DNA from: Clostridiales bacterium
Lineage (GTDB): Bacteria; Bacillota; Clostridia; Saccharofermentanales; Saccharofermentanaceae
Reading direction: 5' to 3'
Assembly (NCBI GenBank): GCA_017962145.1
Contig: JAGCVX010000016.1
Coordinates: 44,946 to 108,945, forward strand
Length of the DNA stretch: 64,000 bases
Shown here: piece by piece, positions 18,441 to 27,161 of the stretch
Layout of the letters: every line of letters begins with the position of its first letter
Numbering within the stretch: position 1 is the stretch's first letter
The notes under the pieces: model-generated
The model's database searches: none
Seen by the model: the letters and a program-made list of their open reading frames with translations, nothing else
Told to the model about the DNA's origin: nothing
Program-made: the position numbers and the translations under genes

Positions 18441-21034
18441 AGTCTAAGATGAAATTAATCACAGCATGCGCCATCATTGTTGCCGCGGTCGGCTTGATGA
18501 TCGGCGCGCTTTTTGTTATCAAGAACATCATCAAAAAAGCCTCTCCGGAGACGGAGTCGATGGAGTCGGTGATCGAAGGATCCGACGGATCTTCGGGCGT
18601 AAGTTCCGGCGATGCGTCCTCGGTTTCCTCGGACGCATCCGTACCTGTTCCCTCAGACGTAGTGGTTCCGGTTCCGGCTGATCCGAGTTCTTATGCTGCC
18701 GGCACGATCAACGGTGACGGCGTCGAAGGTATCCCTGGTACCGGCGCGTATAACTACGGCGAGGCGCTTCAGAAGTCCCTGATGTTCTACGAACTTCAGC
18801 GTTCCGGTGATCTTCCGGAGTATACGAGATGCAACTGGAGGGGAGACTCCTGTCTGCTCGACGGAAGCGATGCGGGACTTGATCTGACCGGTGGCTGGTT
18901 CGATGCCGGCGACAACGTGAAGTTCAATCTTCCGATGGCCTACTCGGCAGCGATGCTGGGATGGTCCGTCTACGAGGATCTGGACGCGTATGTGGAGAGC
19001 AACCAGCTCACTTATGCGCTGGACAATATCCGCTGGGCCAATGAGTATTTCATCAAGTGTCATCCGCAGGATGAGCTTTATTACTACCAGGTCGGTGACG
19101 GAAACGCCGATCACGGCTGGTGGGGTCCGGGCGAGTGCGTCGAGTACCAGATGAACCGTCCTTCCTACTATGTGGATGCACAGCATCCGGGTTCCGCCGT
19201 TACCGGCGAAACCGCCGCATCACTTGCGGTATGCAGCATCCTCTTCCGCGAAGTGGATCCGGCTTTCAGCGACCTTTGCCTGCAGCATGCGGTCTCTCTT
19301 TATGCATTTTCCGAAAAGTACAAAAGCGACGACGGATATACCGCGGCGAACGGATTCTATACATCCTGGAGCGGATATTACGATGAACTGAGCTGGGCAG
19401 CGATGTGGCTTTACCGCGCGACCGGCGACAGCGCTTATCTTTCCAAAGCACAGGAGTATTACCCGAAGGCCGGTCAGGACTATGACTGGGCACTTTGCTG
19501 GGACGATGTACATATCGGTGCGGCTGTGCTTCTGGCGCAGGATACAGGCGACAGCACCTATACGGCTGCGGTTGAAAAGCACCTGGATTTCTGGACGACC
19601 GGAACTTCGACAGGTGAGCGCATCACTTATACGCCGAAGGGTCTGGCCTGGCTGGACAGCTGGGGTTCGCTGCGTTATGCCACCACTACTGCGTATGTGG
19701 CAGCGGTCTACAGCGAAAGCGATGTCTGCCCGCAGGCGAAGAAAGACATCTACTGGGATTTCGCTGTGGCACAGGCGGGTTACGCACTGGGCGACACCGG
19801 ATTCTCCTACATGATCGGTTTCGGCGACAGCTATCCGATGCACCCGCATCACCGTACGGCACAGGGTTCGTACTGTGACAATATGAATGAGCCGGGCACA
19901 TCCCGTCATATCCTCTGCGGTGCGCTCGTCGGCGGTCCGGATGCTTCGGACAACTATACCGATGAAGTTTCCAACTACAACACAAATGAGGTGGCCTGCG
20001 ACTACAATGCCGGTTTTACCGGCCTTCTGGCTAAACTCTATACACGTTATCACGGACAGACACTGACGGGATTCGGTGCATGCGAAGTGCCGGGCGAAGA
20101 GTATCGTGTCGATGCTTCCGTAAATGCTTCGGGTTCGGATTTCCTGGAGATCAAGGCGCTGACCTATAACATGACGGGCTGGCCGGCAAGAGCTCCGGAA
20201 GATCTGGAACTGCGCTACTATTTCGATATTCCTTCCGGAAAATCCGTGACGGATCTTTCGGTATCTTCTTCCTACGCGCAGAACACGAGTTCCGTAGATA
20301 TCTGCGGATATAATGCTACTACGGCATATGTCAGAGTGCTTTTTGAGGCGCATTCTTCGTATCCGGGTGGACAGGAAGAGTACAAAAAAGAAGTACAGTT
20401 CCGTGTGACCGGTATTCCTGCAGATGCGGCCGGTACAGCGAAAGTATGCCTTTATGAAAACGGTGTGCTGGTATACGGCACCGAACCGGACGGCACGGGA
20501 ACACCTGCGCCGGTTCCGACGGGCGATCCTTCGGATCCGACCACACCGGCACCGACGACCCCGGCTCCGGCGCCGAGCGGGAATGAGAAGATGACGATCA
20601 CGATCGACTATACGACGAACGGAACAGCCAATTCCATCTCCGCGAATATGACGATCGAGAATACCGGAAGTGATCCGATCAACCTCAGCGATCTTGCGAT
20701 CGAGTACTACTTCACGAACGAAGGATCCGGTTCGCTGGCCTACGACTGCTACCATTCCGCGGTGAGCAGAAAAGATGGAAAATACGAAGAGATCAGCGGC
20801 GTGACCGGTGCATTTGACAAGGTCGACCCGAAAAAAGACGGAGCAGATACGGTCTGCCGGATGAATTCTTTCGGATCGGCAAGCCTTGCGGCCGGAGATA
20901 AGCTGGTCGTCCAGTTCTCGATCCATCATGTCGACTGGTCGGACTTTAACCTTTCTGATGACTATAGCAGAAAGGCAGTGGAAAATATCGTCATCACATC
21001 CGGCGGAAAAGTACTTTTCGGTAATCAACCCTGA
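18437..21034 (+). CDS. Membrane-anchored GH9 cellulase with two family 3 carbohydrate-binding modules
   Basis: 865 residues. A basic N-terminus and hydrophobic helix (about 7-30) without a clear cleavage site suggest a signal anchor, followed by an S/D/P-rich spacer (38-90). The GH9 catalytic domain runs from about 100 to 545: WFDAGDNVKF carries the catalytic base Asp pair (near 156-159), HPHHRTA the substrate His, and NEVACDYNA the acid Glu (near 517). A CBM3c-like module (NMTGWPAR, LRYYFD) follows at about 555-670, then a PT-rich linker and a second CBM3-like module (718-864) with WSDFNLSDDYS. Endoglucanases of this build act processively on cellulose. No dockerin is present, so it is not a cellulosome subunit. 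Start overlaps the helicase stop. Confidence 0.93.
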   Translation: MKSKMKLITACAIIVAAVGLMIGALFVIKNIIKKASPETESMESVIEGSDGSSGVSSGDASSVSSDASVPVPSDVVVPVPADPSSYAAGTINGDGVEGIPGTGAYNYGEALQKSLMFYELQRSGDLPEYTRCNWRGDSCLLDGSDAGLDLTGGWFDAGDNVKFNLPMAYSAAMLGWSVYEDLDAYVESNQLTYALDNIRWANEYFIKCHPQDELYYYQVGDGNADHGWWGPGECVEYQMNRPSYYVDAQHPGSAVTGETAASLAVCSILFREVDPAFSDLCLQHAVSLYAFSEKYKSDDGYTAANGFYTSWSGYYDELSWAAMWLYRATGDSAYLSKAQEYYPKAGQDYDWALCWDDVHIGAAVLLAQDTGDSTYTAAVEKHLDFWTTGTSTGERITYTPKGLAWLDSWGSLRYATTTAYVAAVYSESDVCPQAKKDIYWDFAVAQAGYALGDTGFSYMIGFGDSYPMHPHHRTAQGSYCDNMNEPGTSRHILCGALVGGPDASDNYTDEVSNYNTNEVACDYNAGFTGLLAKLYTRYHGQTLTGFGACEVPGEEYRVDASVNASGSDFLEIKALTYNMTGWPARAPEDLELRYYFDIPSGKSVTDLSVSSSYAQNTSSVDICGYNATTAYVRVLFEAHSSYPGGQEEYKKEVQFRVTGIPADAAGTAKVCLYENGVLVYGTEPDGTGTPAPVPTGDPSDPTTPAPTTPAPAPSGNEKMTITIDYTTNGTANSISANMTIENTGSDPINLSDLAIEYYFTNEGSGSLAYDCYHSAVSRKDGKYEEISGVTGAFDKVDPKKDGADTVCRMNSFGSASLAAGDKLVVQFSIHHVDWSDFNLSDDYSRKAVENIVITSGGKVLFGNQP

Positions 21035-21043
21035 GTCTTTCTG

Positions 21044-21094
21044 TGATAAAATGAACTTGATATTTTATCAAGGAGGTGTGTCGGCCGAGCCGAC
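21044..21094 (+). promoter_or_regulatory. Double stem-loop leader with a Shine-Dalgarno-like element between
   Basis: A 9-base perfect stem (TGATAAAAT with ATTTTATCA, 21044-21052 and 21062-21070) is followed at once by AAGGAGG (21070-21076) and then by a second hairpin (GTCGGC-CGA-GCCGAC, 21080-21094). No start codon stands at proper distance after the AAGGAGG. The first stem has no following T-run, so it is not a plain terminator. Confidence 0.4.
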
Positions 21095-21145
21095 GGAGTA
21101 TCGGATGCAGGATTTCCGTCGTGAGAATTTCGGCCGAGAGGAAAG

Positions 21146-21598
21146 ATGGGACTTTTTGATTTTCTGAACAAAGGCAAAGAAAAAGCTGCTGCGCAGGCTG
21201 CAGAATCGGAAAAGACCGCGCAGGGTGCACCGGTGGGCGCATCCGGTATCCAGTTCGGATCGCAGTATTCGATCTCCACGACATTCGTGATCGCACCGAA
21301 GCCGCTCGAAGTCGGCGTAAAGCGTGCGAAGGAACTGCAGAATAAAATCGTCGCGACAGGTAATGTCAAGGGCGGCGAATTCAGAAAAGGCGACCTGGTC
21401 GTCATCGTCGGAGCGGACGGTGTAGTCAAGGCGCAGACCACACTTCTCGATGTATTCAAGGACGATGGCGCAAATGATTTCAATACGATCCTTTCTGCCA
21501 ACATGGGCAAGAAGGAAGCGGGCTTGGGTGTCGACGCGTATTTCATCCTCGATATGTCAGACGGCGTAAGTGCCGGCGACAAGGTCGCAAAGATCTAA
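21146..21598 (+). CDS. Stand-alone protein with an EF-Tu domain-2-like beta barrel
   Basis: 150 residues. The first 35 or so are a charged A/Q/E/K-rich stretch after MGLFDFLNKGKEKA. The rest reads like translation GTPase domain 2: VATGNVKGGEFRKGD, then a DLVVIVG strand, a later DVFKDDGAND segment and DGVSAGDKVAKI, matching the G-x-V-x-x-G-x-hydrophobic-x-x-G-D pattern and closing strand of that barrel. There is no GTPase domain and no domain 3. It could bind an RNA or protein partner through the barrel; no function is known to me. GAGGAAAG just before the ATG gives a ribosome site. Probably co-transcribed with the next gene 38 bases on. Confidence 0.7.
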   Translation: MGLFDFLNKGKEKAAAQAAESEKTAQGAPVGASGIQFGSQYSISTTFVIAPKPLEVGVKRAKELQNKIVATGNVKGGEFRKGDLVVIVGADGVVKAQTTLLDVFKDDGANDFNTILSANMGKKEAGLGVDAYFILDMSDGVSAGDKVAKI

Positions 21599-21636
21599 GA
21601 CGCGAAGGCCGCTTTGCGGCTGAACTGAGGTATTCC

Positions 21637-22626
21637 ATGATAATAGATTTTCTTATAGGCCTTCTTGGAATAATAGCGGGCATTACTTTCTTCGCCCTTT
21701 TGGCGTGCGGTGTTGAGTATCTCATATGGAAAAGTAAAGGCTTTGTTCTTATGTACTTCACGTTTTTCTTCTTGCGATGGGAGAAAGATTTTTACGACCG
21801 CGAGCACCCAGGAAAAGTGAAGCTTTCGGTCACGAGACTGAACCAGCTTTTCCCGACGCTGCTGATGATGTCCTCGGCGTATCCGCTGGAAAAGGCGAGA
21901 AAAGGAAACCGGATCGTCATGATCGTGATGTCCGTTATTTCCGCGATGCTCTTTTTCTTTATATGCGCGCTTACACTGCTTGCGCCGTCAACGAGATGCT
22001 ATCTCTTCCTTAGATTTTTGCTGGCCGGAGGAGTCGGATACTGCCTGACACGGGCACATTATGCTTTGAAGCAAAGCGGCACCCCTTCCGGACTCCAGAA
22101 ACAGATTCTTGAGATCCGCGATGTGATACTGAAAGAAACCCCGGACCCTCTTCCGGCGTTTCCGTTTGCGCATCCGGAATTTGAAAAAGCTTCTCTGGGG
22201 GAGAAGGTCGTCTACCTGGGGATCTTCTACCGGTATGCGGAGATGCGCAACGACCTGATGGCGATGGCCGAAGCGGCACACGCATACGAGAAGCTCGGCA
22301 CGCTGACATTAACGGAGACCGGGCATACTCATGTGGATGGCACGCTGTTTGTGTATTATTCGTTCCGCGAGAAGAATCCGGAACTTGCCAAGAAGTACTA
22401 TCAGCATTCCAGGAAAGCCATCGACAACGACATGGACTGTAACGGCAGGCGCAAACTCGCGTACTATGCGTACTACATTCTGGAAGATAAGGCGCTGGCC
22501 CGTACCTACCTCGAGCAGGGGCTATGGGCATTGACCGTCGAGGATCCGAGAATGGCGAAACTCGAGCGCACTCTGGAGGAGAGGATGCTCGGGTATCTGA
22601 AGTCGCTTTTGGATAACGAATCGTAG
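21637..22626 (+). CDS. Membrane protein with a helical-repeat cytoplasmic tail, unknown function
   Basis: 329 residues. Two hydrophobic segments near the N-terminus (about 3-27 and 32-48), two more at about 85-108 and 112-133, then a soluble tail of about 190 residues rich in helix and aromatic residues (GIFYRYAEMRNDLMAMAEAAHAYEK-type repeats), which looks like TPR-like helical hairpins. No enzyme motif is visible. The gene follows the EF-Tu-domain-like gene closely with GAGG seven bases before its ATG. Function not recognised. Confidence 0.65.
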   Translation: MIIDFLIGLLGIIAGITFFALLACGVEYLIWKSKGFVLMYFTFFFLRWEKDFYDREHPGKVKLSVTRLNQLFPTLLMMSSAYPLEKARKGNRIVMIVMSVISAMLFFFICALTLLAPSTRCYLFLRFLLAGGVGYCLTRAHYALKQSGTPSGLQKQILEIRDVILKETPDPLPAFPFAHPEFEKASLGEKVVYLGIFYRYAEMRNDLMAMAEAAHAYEKLGTLTLTETGHTHVDGTLFVYYSFREKNPELAKKYYQHSRKAIDNDMDCNGRRKLAYYAYYILEDKALARTYLEQGLWALTVEDPRMAKLERTLEERMLGYLKSLLDNES

Positions 22627-22658
22627 CGAAAAGCGGGATTTCCGGGTCCCCTATATTA

Positions 22659-22688
22659 TTGAAAACGAGCCTCTGTTAGGAGTATAAT
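22659..22688 (+). promoter_or_regulatory. Promoter of pta-ackA
   Basis: TTGAAA (22659-22664) and a perfect TATAAT (22683-22688) lie 18 bases apart. The leader to the pta start is about 80 bases. Confidence 0.7.
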
Positions 22689-22777
22689 ATTGGGGCGTGA
22701 TTTCAGCTCCGTGGGCGTAAGGCAGAAGTGTCCAAAGTCCTCGGAAGAAAAATAAAAGTAAGGCAGGCGATTGATTT

Positions 22778-23773
22778 ATGGCATTTATTGACGAAATTAA
22801 AGCAAAAGCAAAGAGTAACAAGAAGACCGTCATTCTTCCTGAGTCCATGGACAGAAGAACATTTGAGGCGGCTGCAGAGATCCTCGCTGAGGACATCGCA
22901 GATCTGATCATCATCGGTACAGATGAAGAGGTCAAGGCAAACAGCGAAGGACTTGATATTTCCAAGGCAACGATCATCAACCCGAACACCTATGAGAAGA
23001 CACAGGAATACATCAATGGTTTCTATGAGCTGCGTAAGGCTAAGGGCATGACTCTGGAAGAAGCTGAGAAGACACTTCTTGGTGACTATATGTACTATGC
23101 CTGCATGATGGTAAAGATGGGCGATGGTGACGGAATCGTTTCCGGTGCCTGCCACTCTACTGCAAATACACTTCGTCCGTCCCTTCAGATCATCAAGACA
23201 GCTCCGGGCACAAAGCTCGTTTCTGCTTTCTTCGTAATGGTCGTTCCGAACTGCGAGTTTGGTGAAGACGGCGTATTCGTATTCGGTGACTGCGGTCTCG
23301 TTCAGAACCCGAATCCGGAAGAACTCGCTGCGATCGCAGGTTCTTCTGCTGCTTCCTTCAAGCAGCTCGTCGGCAAAGAGCCGGTCGTTGCTCTTCTGTC
23401 TCACTCTTCTATGGGTTCCGCAAAGCACGACGACGTTACAAAGGTCGTTGAGGCAACCAAGATCGCAAAAGAAGAATATCCGCAGTTCGCTATCGACGGT
23501 GAGCTCCAGGCTGACGCAGCTATGGTTCCGGCTATCGGTGCTTCCAAGGCTCCGGACAGCAAGGTTGCCGGTCATGCGAACGTTCTTATCTTCCCTGACC
23601 TCGATGCAGGTAACATCGGCTACAAGCTGGTACAGAGACTGGGCAAGGCAGAAGCTTACGGCCCGATGTGCCAGGGTATCGCTAAGCCGGTAAACGATCT
23701 GTCCCGTGGATGCTCCGCGAAGGATATCGTTGGTGTTATCGCGATCACAGCAGTTCAGGCTCAGAATTCCTAA
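22778..23773 (+). CDS. pta: Phosphate acetyltransferase
   Basis: 331 residues, the short form made of the PTA domain only. Interconverts acetyl-CoA and acetyl phosphate in the cytoplasm. ILPESMDRRT at the N-terminus, GDGIVSGACHSTANTLRPSL (the signature substrate loop, about 110-130) and LIFPDLDAGNIGYK near 270 are all diagnostic. Codons favour GCT, GTT and CGT more than the neighbours, as expected for strong expression. It is followed, after a hairpin, by acetate kinase, giving the pathway from acetyl-CoA to acetate with ATP gain. The ribosome site before the ATG is weak (AAGGCAGG). Confidence 0.96.
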   Translation: MAFIDEIKAKAKSNKKTVILPESMDRRTFEAAAEILAEDIADLIIIGTDEEVKANSEGLDISKATIINPNTYEKTQEYINGFYELRKAKGMTLEEAEKTLLGDYMYYACMMVKMGDGDGIVSGACHSTANTLRPSLQIIKTAPGTKLVSAFFVMVVPNCEFGEDGVFVFGDCGLVQNPNPEELAAIAGSSAASFKQLVGKEPVVALLSHSSMGSAKHDDVTKVVEATKIAKEEYPQFAIDGELQADAAMVPAIGASKAPDSKVAGHANVLIFPDLDAGNIGYKLVQRLGKAEAYGPMCQGIAKPVNDLSRGCSAKDIVGVIAITAVQAQNS

Positions 23774-23782
23774 GTCAAATAA

Positions 23783-23816
23783 AAGCGGGACAGGAGACTG
23801 CCCCGCTTTACTTTTG
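23783..23816 (+). terminator. Hairpin between pta and ackA
   Basis: AAGCGGGACAG and CTGCCCCGCTT form an imperfect 11-pair stem around GAGA, followed by TACTTTTG rather than a long T-run. It may act as a partial terminator or an RNA 3'-end stabiliser that sets different pta and ackA levels. Confidence 0.55.
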
Positions 23817-23843
23817 AAATAACCATATCGAAGGAGAAATTGA

Positions 23844-25037
23844 ATGAAGATTTTAGTAATTAACTGCGGAAGTTCTTCCTGCAAGTTCCAGCTTTTTGAA
23901 ACATCCACCGGCGATGTACTGGCTAAGGGTAATGCCGAGAGAATCGGTATCGACGGTAAGCTCACCTACAAGACACCGGGCAAGGAAGACTATGTCTGCC
24001 TTGATCCGATGCCGGACCATAAGGTTGCTGTTAAGATGATCCTCGACGCTCTCGTTGATAAGGATCACGGCGTTCTTGCTGACATCAGCGAGATCAAGGC
24101 TGTTGGTCACCGCGTACTCCACGGTGGTAAGTACTACAGCAAGTCCGTTATCGTAAATGACGATGTTAAGCGCGTTATCCGCGAGTGCTTCCCTCTGGGA
24201 CCTCTGCACAACCCGGCAAACCTCACAGGTATCGAGGCATGCGAATCCGTACTGCCAGCAGGCACACCTCAAGTAGCTGTATTTGATACCGCTTTCCATA
24301 TGACCATGCCGCCGAAGGCTTACACATATGCACTGCCTTATGAACTGACAGAGAAGTATTCCATCCGCCGTTATGGTTTCCATGGTACTTCCCACCGTTA
24401 TGTTTCCCGCCGTGCAGCTGAGTTCCTCGGCAAGGACTATAACGACATCAAGATCATCACATGCCACCTCGGTAACGGTTCTTCTTTCGCCGCTGTCGAT
24501 CATGGTAAGTGCGTAGATACTTCCATGGGTCTTACACCTCTGGCAGGTATCTGCATGGGTACACGCTGCGGTGATATCGACCCGGCTATCGTACCGTTCC
24601 TGATGACCAACGAGAACATGAGCCCGGACGACATCGACGTTCTCATGAACAAGAAGTCCGGTGTAGAAGGTCTGTCCGGTGTATCCTCTGACTTCAGAGA
24701 TCTCGAGAAGGCTTCCCGCGAAGGTAACGAGCGCGCAACACTGGCTCTCGAGATGTTCGAGTACCAGGCAAGAAAGATCATCGGTTCCTACGCAGCAGCT
24801 ATGGGCGGCGTTGATGTTATCGCTTTCACCGCAGGTATCGGTGAGAATACTGACTACATCCGTGCTGCAGCTTGCGAAGGCCTCGAGTTCATGGGCGTAA
24901 AGATCGACCCGAAGAAGAACGACGGTCTGCGTTCCGAAGCAGTTATCTCTGCTGACGATTCCCGCGTAACTGTTGCGATCATCCCGACCAACGAAGAGCT
25001 GGCGATCGCTCAGGAAACAGAAGAACTCGTTAAATAA
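23844..25037 (+). CDS. ackA: Acetate kinase
   Basis: 397 residues, standard length. Converts acetyl phosphate and ADP to acetate and ATP. The N-terminal [14 protein letters not shown] and the [12 protein letters not shown] segment are the two family signatures; HLGNGSS is the phosphate-binding loop and [11 protein letters not shown] the adenosine site. AAGGAG lies eight bases before the ATG. The gene is 70 bases after pta and ends before a strong terminator. Codon bias matches pta. Confidence 0.97.
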   Translation: MKILVINCGSSSCKFQLFETSTGDVLAKGNAERIGIDGKLTYKTPGKEDYVCLDPMPDHKVAVKMILDALVDKDHGVLADISEIKAVGHRVLHGGKYYSKSVIVNDDVKRVIRECFPLGPLHNPANLTGIEACESVLPAGTPQVAVFDTAFHMTMPPKAYTYALPYELTEKYSIRRYGFHGTSHRYVSRRAAEFLGKDYNDIKIITCHLGNGSSFAAVDHGKCVDTSMGLTPLAGICMGTRCGDIDPAIVPFLMTNENMSPDDIDVLMNKKSGVEGLSGVSSDFRDLEKASREGNERATLALEMFEYQARKIIGSYAAAMGGVDVIAFTAGIGENTDYIRAAACEGLEFMGVKIDPKKNDGLRSEAVISADDSRVTVAIIPTNEELAIAQETEELVK

Positions 25038-25051
25038 TCAATCTATGTAAC

Positions 25052-25118
25052 AAGCACCGTTCCCGGGCGTCGGATCCTGCGAAGGCAGACGGTCCGATGC
25101 CAGGGGGATGGTGTTTTT
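25052..25118 (+). terminator. Long terminator after ackA
   Basis: A long imperfect stem pairs AAGCACC...CCC.GGC.TCGGA with TCCGA.GCC.GGG..GGTG and ends in GTTTTTCTTT. The next gene begins 22 bases later. Confidence 0.7.
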
Positions 25119-25140
25119 CTTTATGAAGAAGTGAGGGCGT

Positions 25141-25827
25141 ATGCGGATCATTATCGTACGTCATGGCGATCCGAATTATGAAAGAGATTGTCTGACTGAT
25201 CTGGGAAGAAAACAGGCAGAAGCCGCCGCGGTCCGGCTGATGGATGAGGGGATCGAGAAGATCTACTCCTCCTGTTTAGGACGCGCAAAAGAGACGGCGG
25301 AAGTCTTTTCGGAGATGTCCGGGATCCGCCCGATCTATGTACTGGATTTCATGAGAGAGATCCGCTTCGGTTACGGAGAAGCGCTTTACGAGAGCGGCAA
25401 TCCCTGGGATGAGGCAGACAAGACAGCCACAGAGGGAAAAGATCTTCTTGATCCGGCCTGGCGCGAACTTCCGTTTTTCAAAGAAAATGCGGCCACACAA
25501 GACGTAGACCTGGTTTGCCGGGAGACAGACAACTGGATGCGGGAACTGGGATATGAAAGAGAAGGCCATTATTACCGCTGTGTGAAAACAGATGAACAGG
25601 AGCATACCGTGGCGCTCTTCTGCCACGGCGGATCCGGTACCGCGATGCTTTCCCGGATCTTTAACCTTCCTTTTCCGTACCTTTGCGGGATCATCCGGAT
25701 GCCCCACACCGCGATCACGATCATCCGAATGGAAAAAAGCAAAGACAGCAAGATCATGCCGGTACTGGAACTGGCCTGTGATGCCAGACATATCCAGAAT
25801 ATCGAAGACGACGAAGACACCGAATAA
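25141..25827 (+). CDS. Histidine phosphatase family protein (phosphoglycerate mutase-like)
   Basis: 228 residues. IIVRHGDPNY at the N-terminus carries the RHG catalytic His; YSSCLGRAKETAEVF, the Glu in FMREIRFGYG and the second His in LFCHGGSG complete the active site. Enzymes of this branch remove phosphate from small metabolites or proteins; the substrate cannot be told from sequence. It lacks the lengths and insertions of a glycolytic mutase. Follows the ackA terminator and precedes the ABC exporter genes by 26 bases, so it probably heads that transcript. Confidence 0.88.
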   Translation: MRIIIVRHGDPNYERDCLTDLGRKQAEAAAVRLMDEGIEKIYSSCLGRAKETAEVFSEMSGIRPIYVLDFMREIRFGYGEALYESGNPWDEADKTATEGKDLLDPAWRELPFFKENAATQDVDLVCRETDNWMRELGYEREGHYYRCVKTDEQEHTVALFCHGGSGTAMLSRIFNLPFPYLCGIIRMPHTAITIIRMEKSKDSKIMPVLELACDARHIQNIEDDEDTE

Positions 25828-25853
25828 GTTGACAGCATGATACAGGAAATGAC

Positions 25854-27161
25854 ATGAGACACACGATCACGATATTCAAGTGGGAAATGAGAAAGATCAT
25901 CACCAACTGGCGAAAGACATTGGTGGTGTTTCTGCTTCCTGCGGTATTGCTGCTCGCGGCTTTAAATGTCTTTCCGATGCTGATCAATTATCTTTCCACA
26001 GGACATCTTCAGAGCCGTCCGGTGACCGTAGTCGGCGCGCCGGAATCCTTCCGTGATTTTGTAGAAGAAAGCTCGAAATCCTCCTTTTATACGTTTACTT
26101 GGATGGATGAAGGATTCGAGATCGGAGACGAAGATCCGATGTCCAAGCAGATCCGAAAAGGCGAGGTCGTCCTTTGCTTCTACGCGACGAAAAACGGAGA
26201 GGTGACGGACTTTGACAAGTGCGTCCATGAGATCTATTACCGCGTGGCAAACAATTATACAAGAAAAGATCTTTCGGCCGAGATCGGCGCATTTTACGAT
26301 CACGATTCCTACACGTCATATCTTCAGGCAGAACAGTTCCGCCAGGATATGGTCTCGGATTATCAGGATTATCTTTTTGATGCGCTGGGTGAAGAATATC
26401 AGAAAGCCGGTGGCGGCGACCGATGGCTGGTAAATGATTTTAATCCCGTTACTTTCGTTATGGATAACCGTGCCACGGCAAATTCAGCGGCGGCCAGAAG
26501 CATCCCGGCCATGATGATCCTTCTGATGTATTACTGCATCTATTCGCTTTCCGGTGAACTCCTGGCGTCTTCCCGAGAAAGCGGATTTCTGACAAAGGTC
26601 TACCTGACACCGATCTCCGAGATCTCCCTTCTTTCCGGAAAACTTCTGACTGTGGTCACGATCAGCACCATCAGCTCGATGCTGACGTATCTGCTGCTTT
26701 TTATCTCGTCATGGATCAACCGAACTAACAGTGCATTTTCCTTATTGCCTTTCGGACTGTTCCTGACGCCGAAAGACCTTTTGCTTTCTCTGATCACGTT
26801 GATCGTGGCGGCGTGCATGATGAGCGCGCTTTGTTTCGGTATCGTGTTCAAACTTCGCAGGATGGAAGACGTGATACTCAATCTTCAGGTACCGCTGGTA
26901 CTTCTGATCCTGGAATTCTTCGCGCTGATGTTCCGCCCGTCCCAGACGCTCGGAATCGAGCTGGTGATCCCGATCCATAATTCCATGATGCTGATCCGGG
27001 ATATCTTTATCGGACGATTCTCTTACAGTGCATTTGCCGTAGTCACCGTGGTCAATCTGGCGTTGACCGCGTTTTTGCTGATGTTATGTGTACGCAATAC
27101 AGATGGTATGATCCATATTTCCCAGGGAGGTAAAGATGATAACCGTAAATGGCGTAAGTAA
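25854..27161 (+). CDS. ABC-2 type transporter permease
   Basis: 435 residues. One helix near the N-terminus (about 22-40), then a large extracytoplasmic region to about residue 215, followed by five more helices (about 218-235, 260-285, 300-330, 340-365, 385-425), the NatB/ABC-2 membrane layout. SLSGELLASSRESGFLTKVYLTPIS contains the coupling motif typical of ABC-2 permeases. With the ATPase and the second permease downstream it should form one exporter. Its 3' end overlaps the ATPase start by 26 bases. Substrate unknown. Confidence 0.85.
   Translation: MRHTITIFKWEMRKIITNWRKTLVVFLLPAVLLLAALNVFPMLINYLSTGHLQSRPVTVVGAPESFRDFVEESSKSSFYTFTWMDEGFEIGDEDPMSKQIRKGEVVLCFYATKNGEVTDFDKCVHEIYYRVANNYTRKDLSAEIGAFYDHDSYTSYLQAEQFRQDMVSDYQDYLFDALGEEYQKAGGGDRWLVNDFNPVTFVMDNRATANSAAARSIPAMMILLMYYCIYSLSGELLASSRESGFLTKVYLTPISEISLLSGKLLTVVTISTISSMLTYLLLFISSWINRTNSAFSLLPFGLFLTPKDLLLSLITLIVAACMMSALCFGIVFKLRRMEDVILNLQVPLVLLILEFFALMFRPSQTLGIELVIPIHNSMMLIRDIFIGRFSYSAFAVVTVVNLALTAFLLMLCVRNTDGMIHISQGGKDDNRKWRK

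Noticed and set aside
21078..21167. Short frame directly after AAGGAGG, possible leader peptide of 29 residues
   Set aside because: Spacing from the ribosome site is only one or two bases and it overlaps the start of the barrel-protein gene in another frame; kept only as part of the leader observation.
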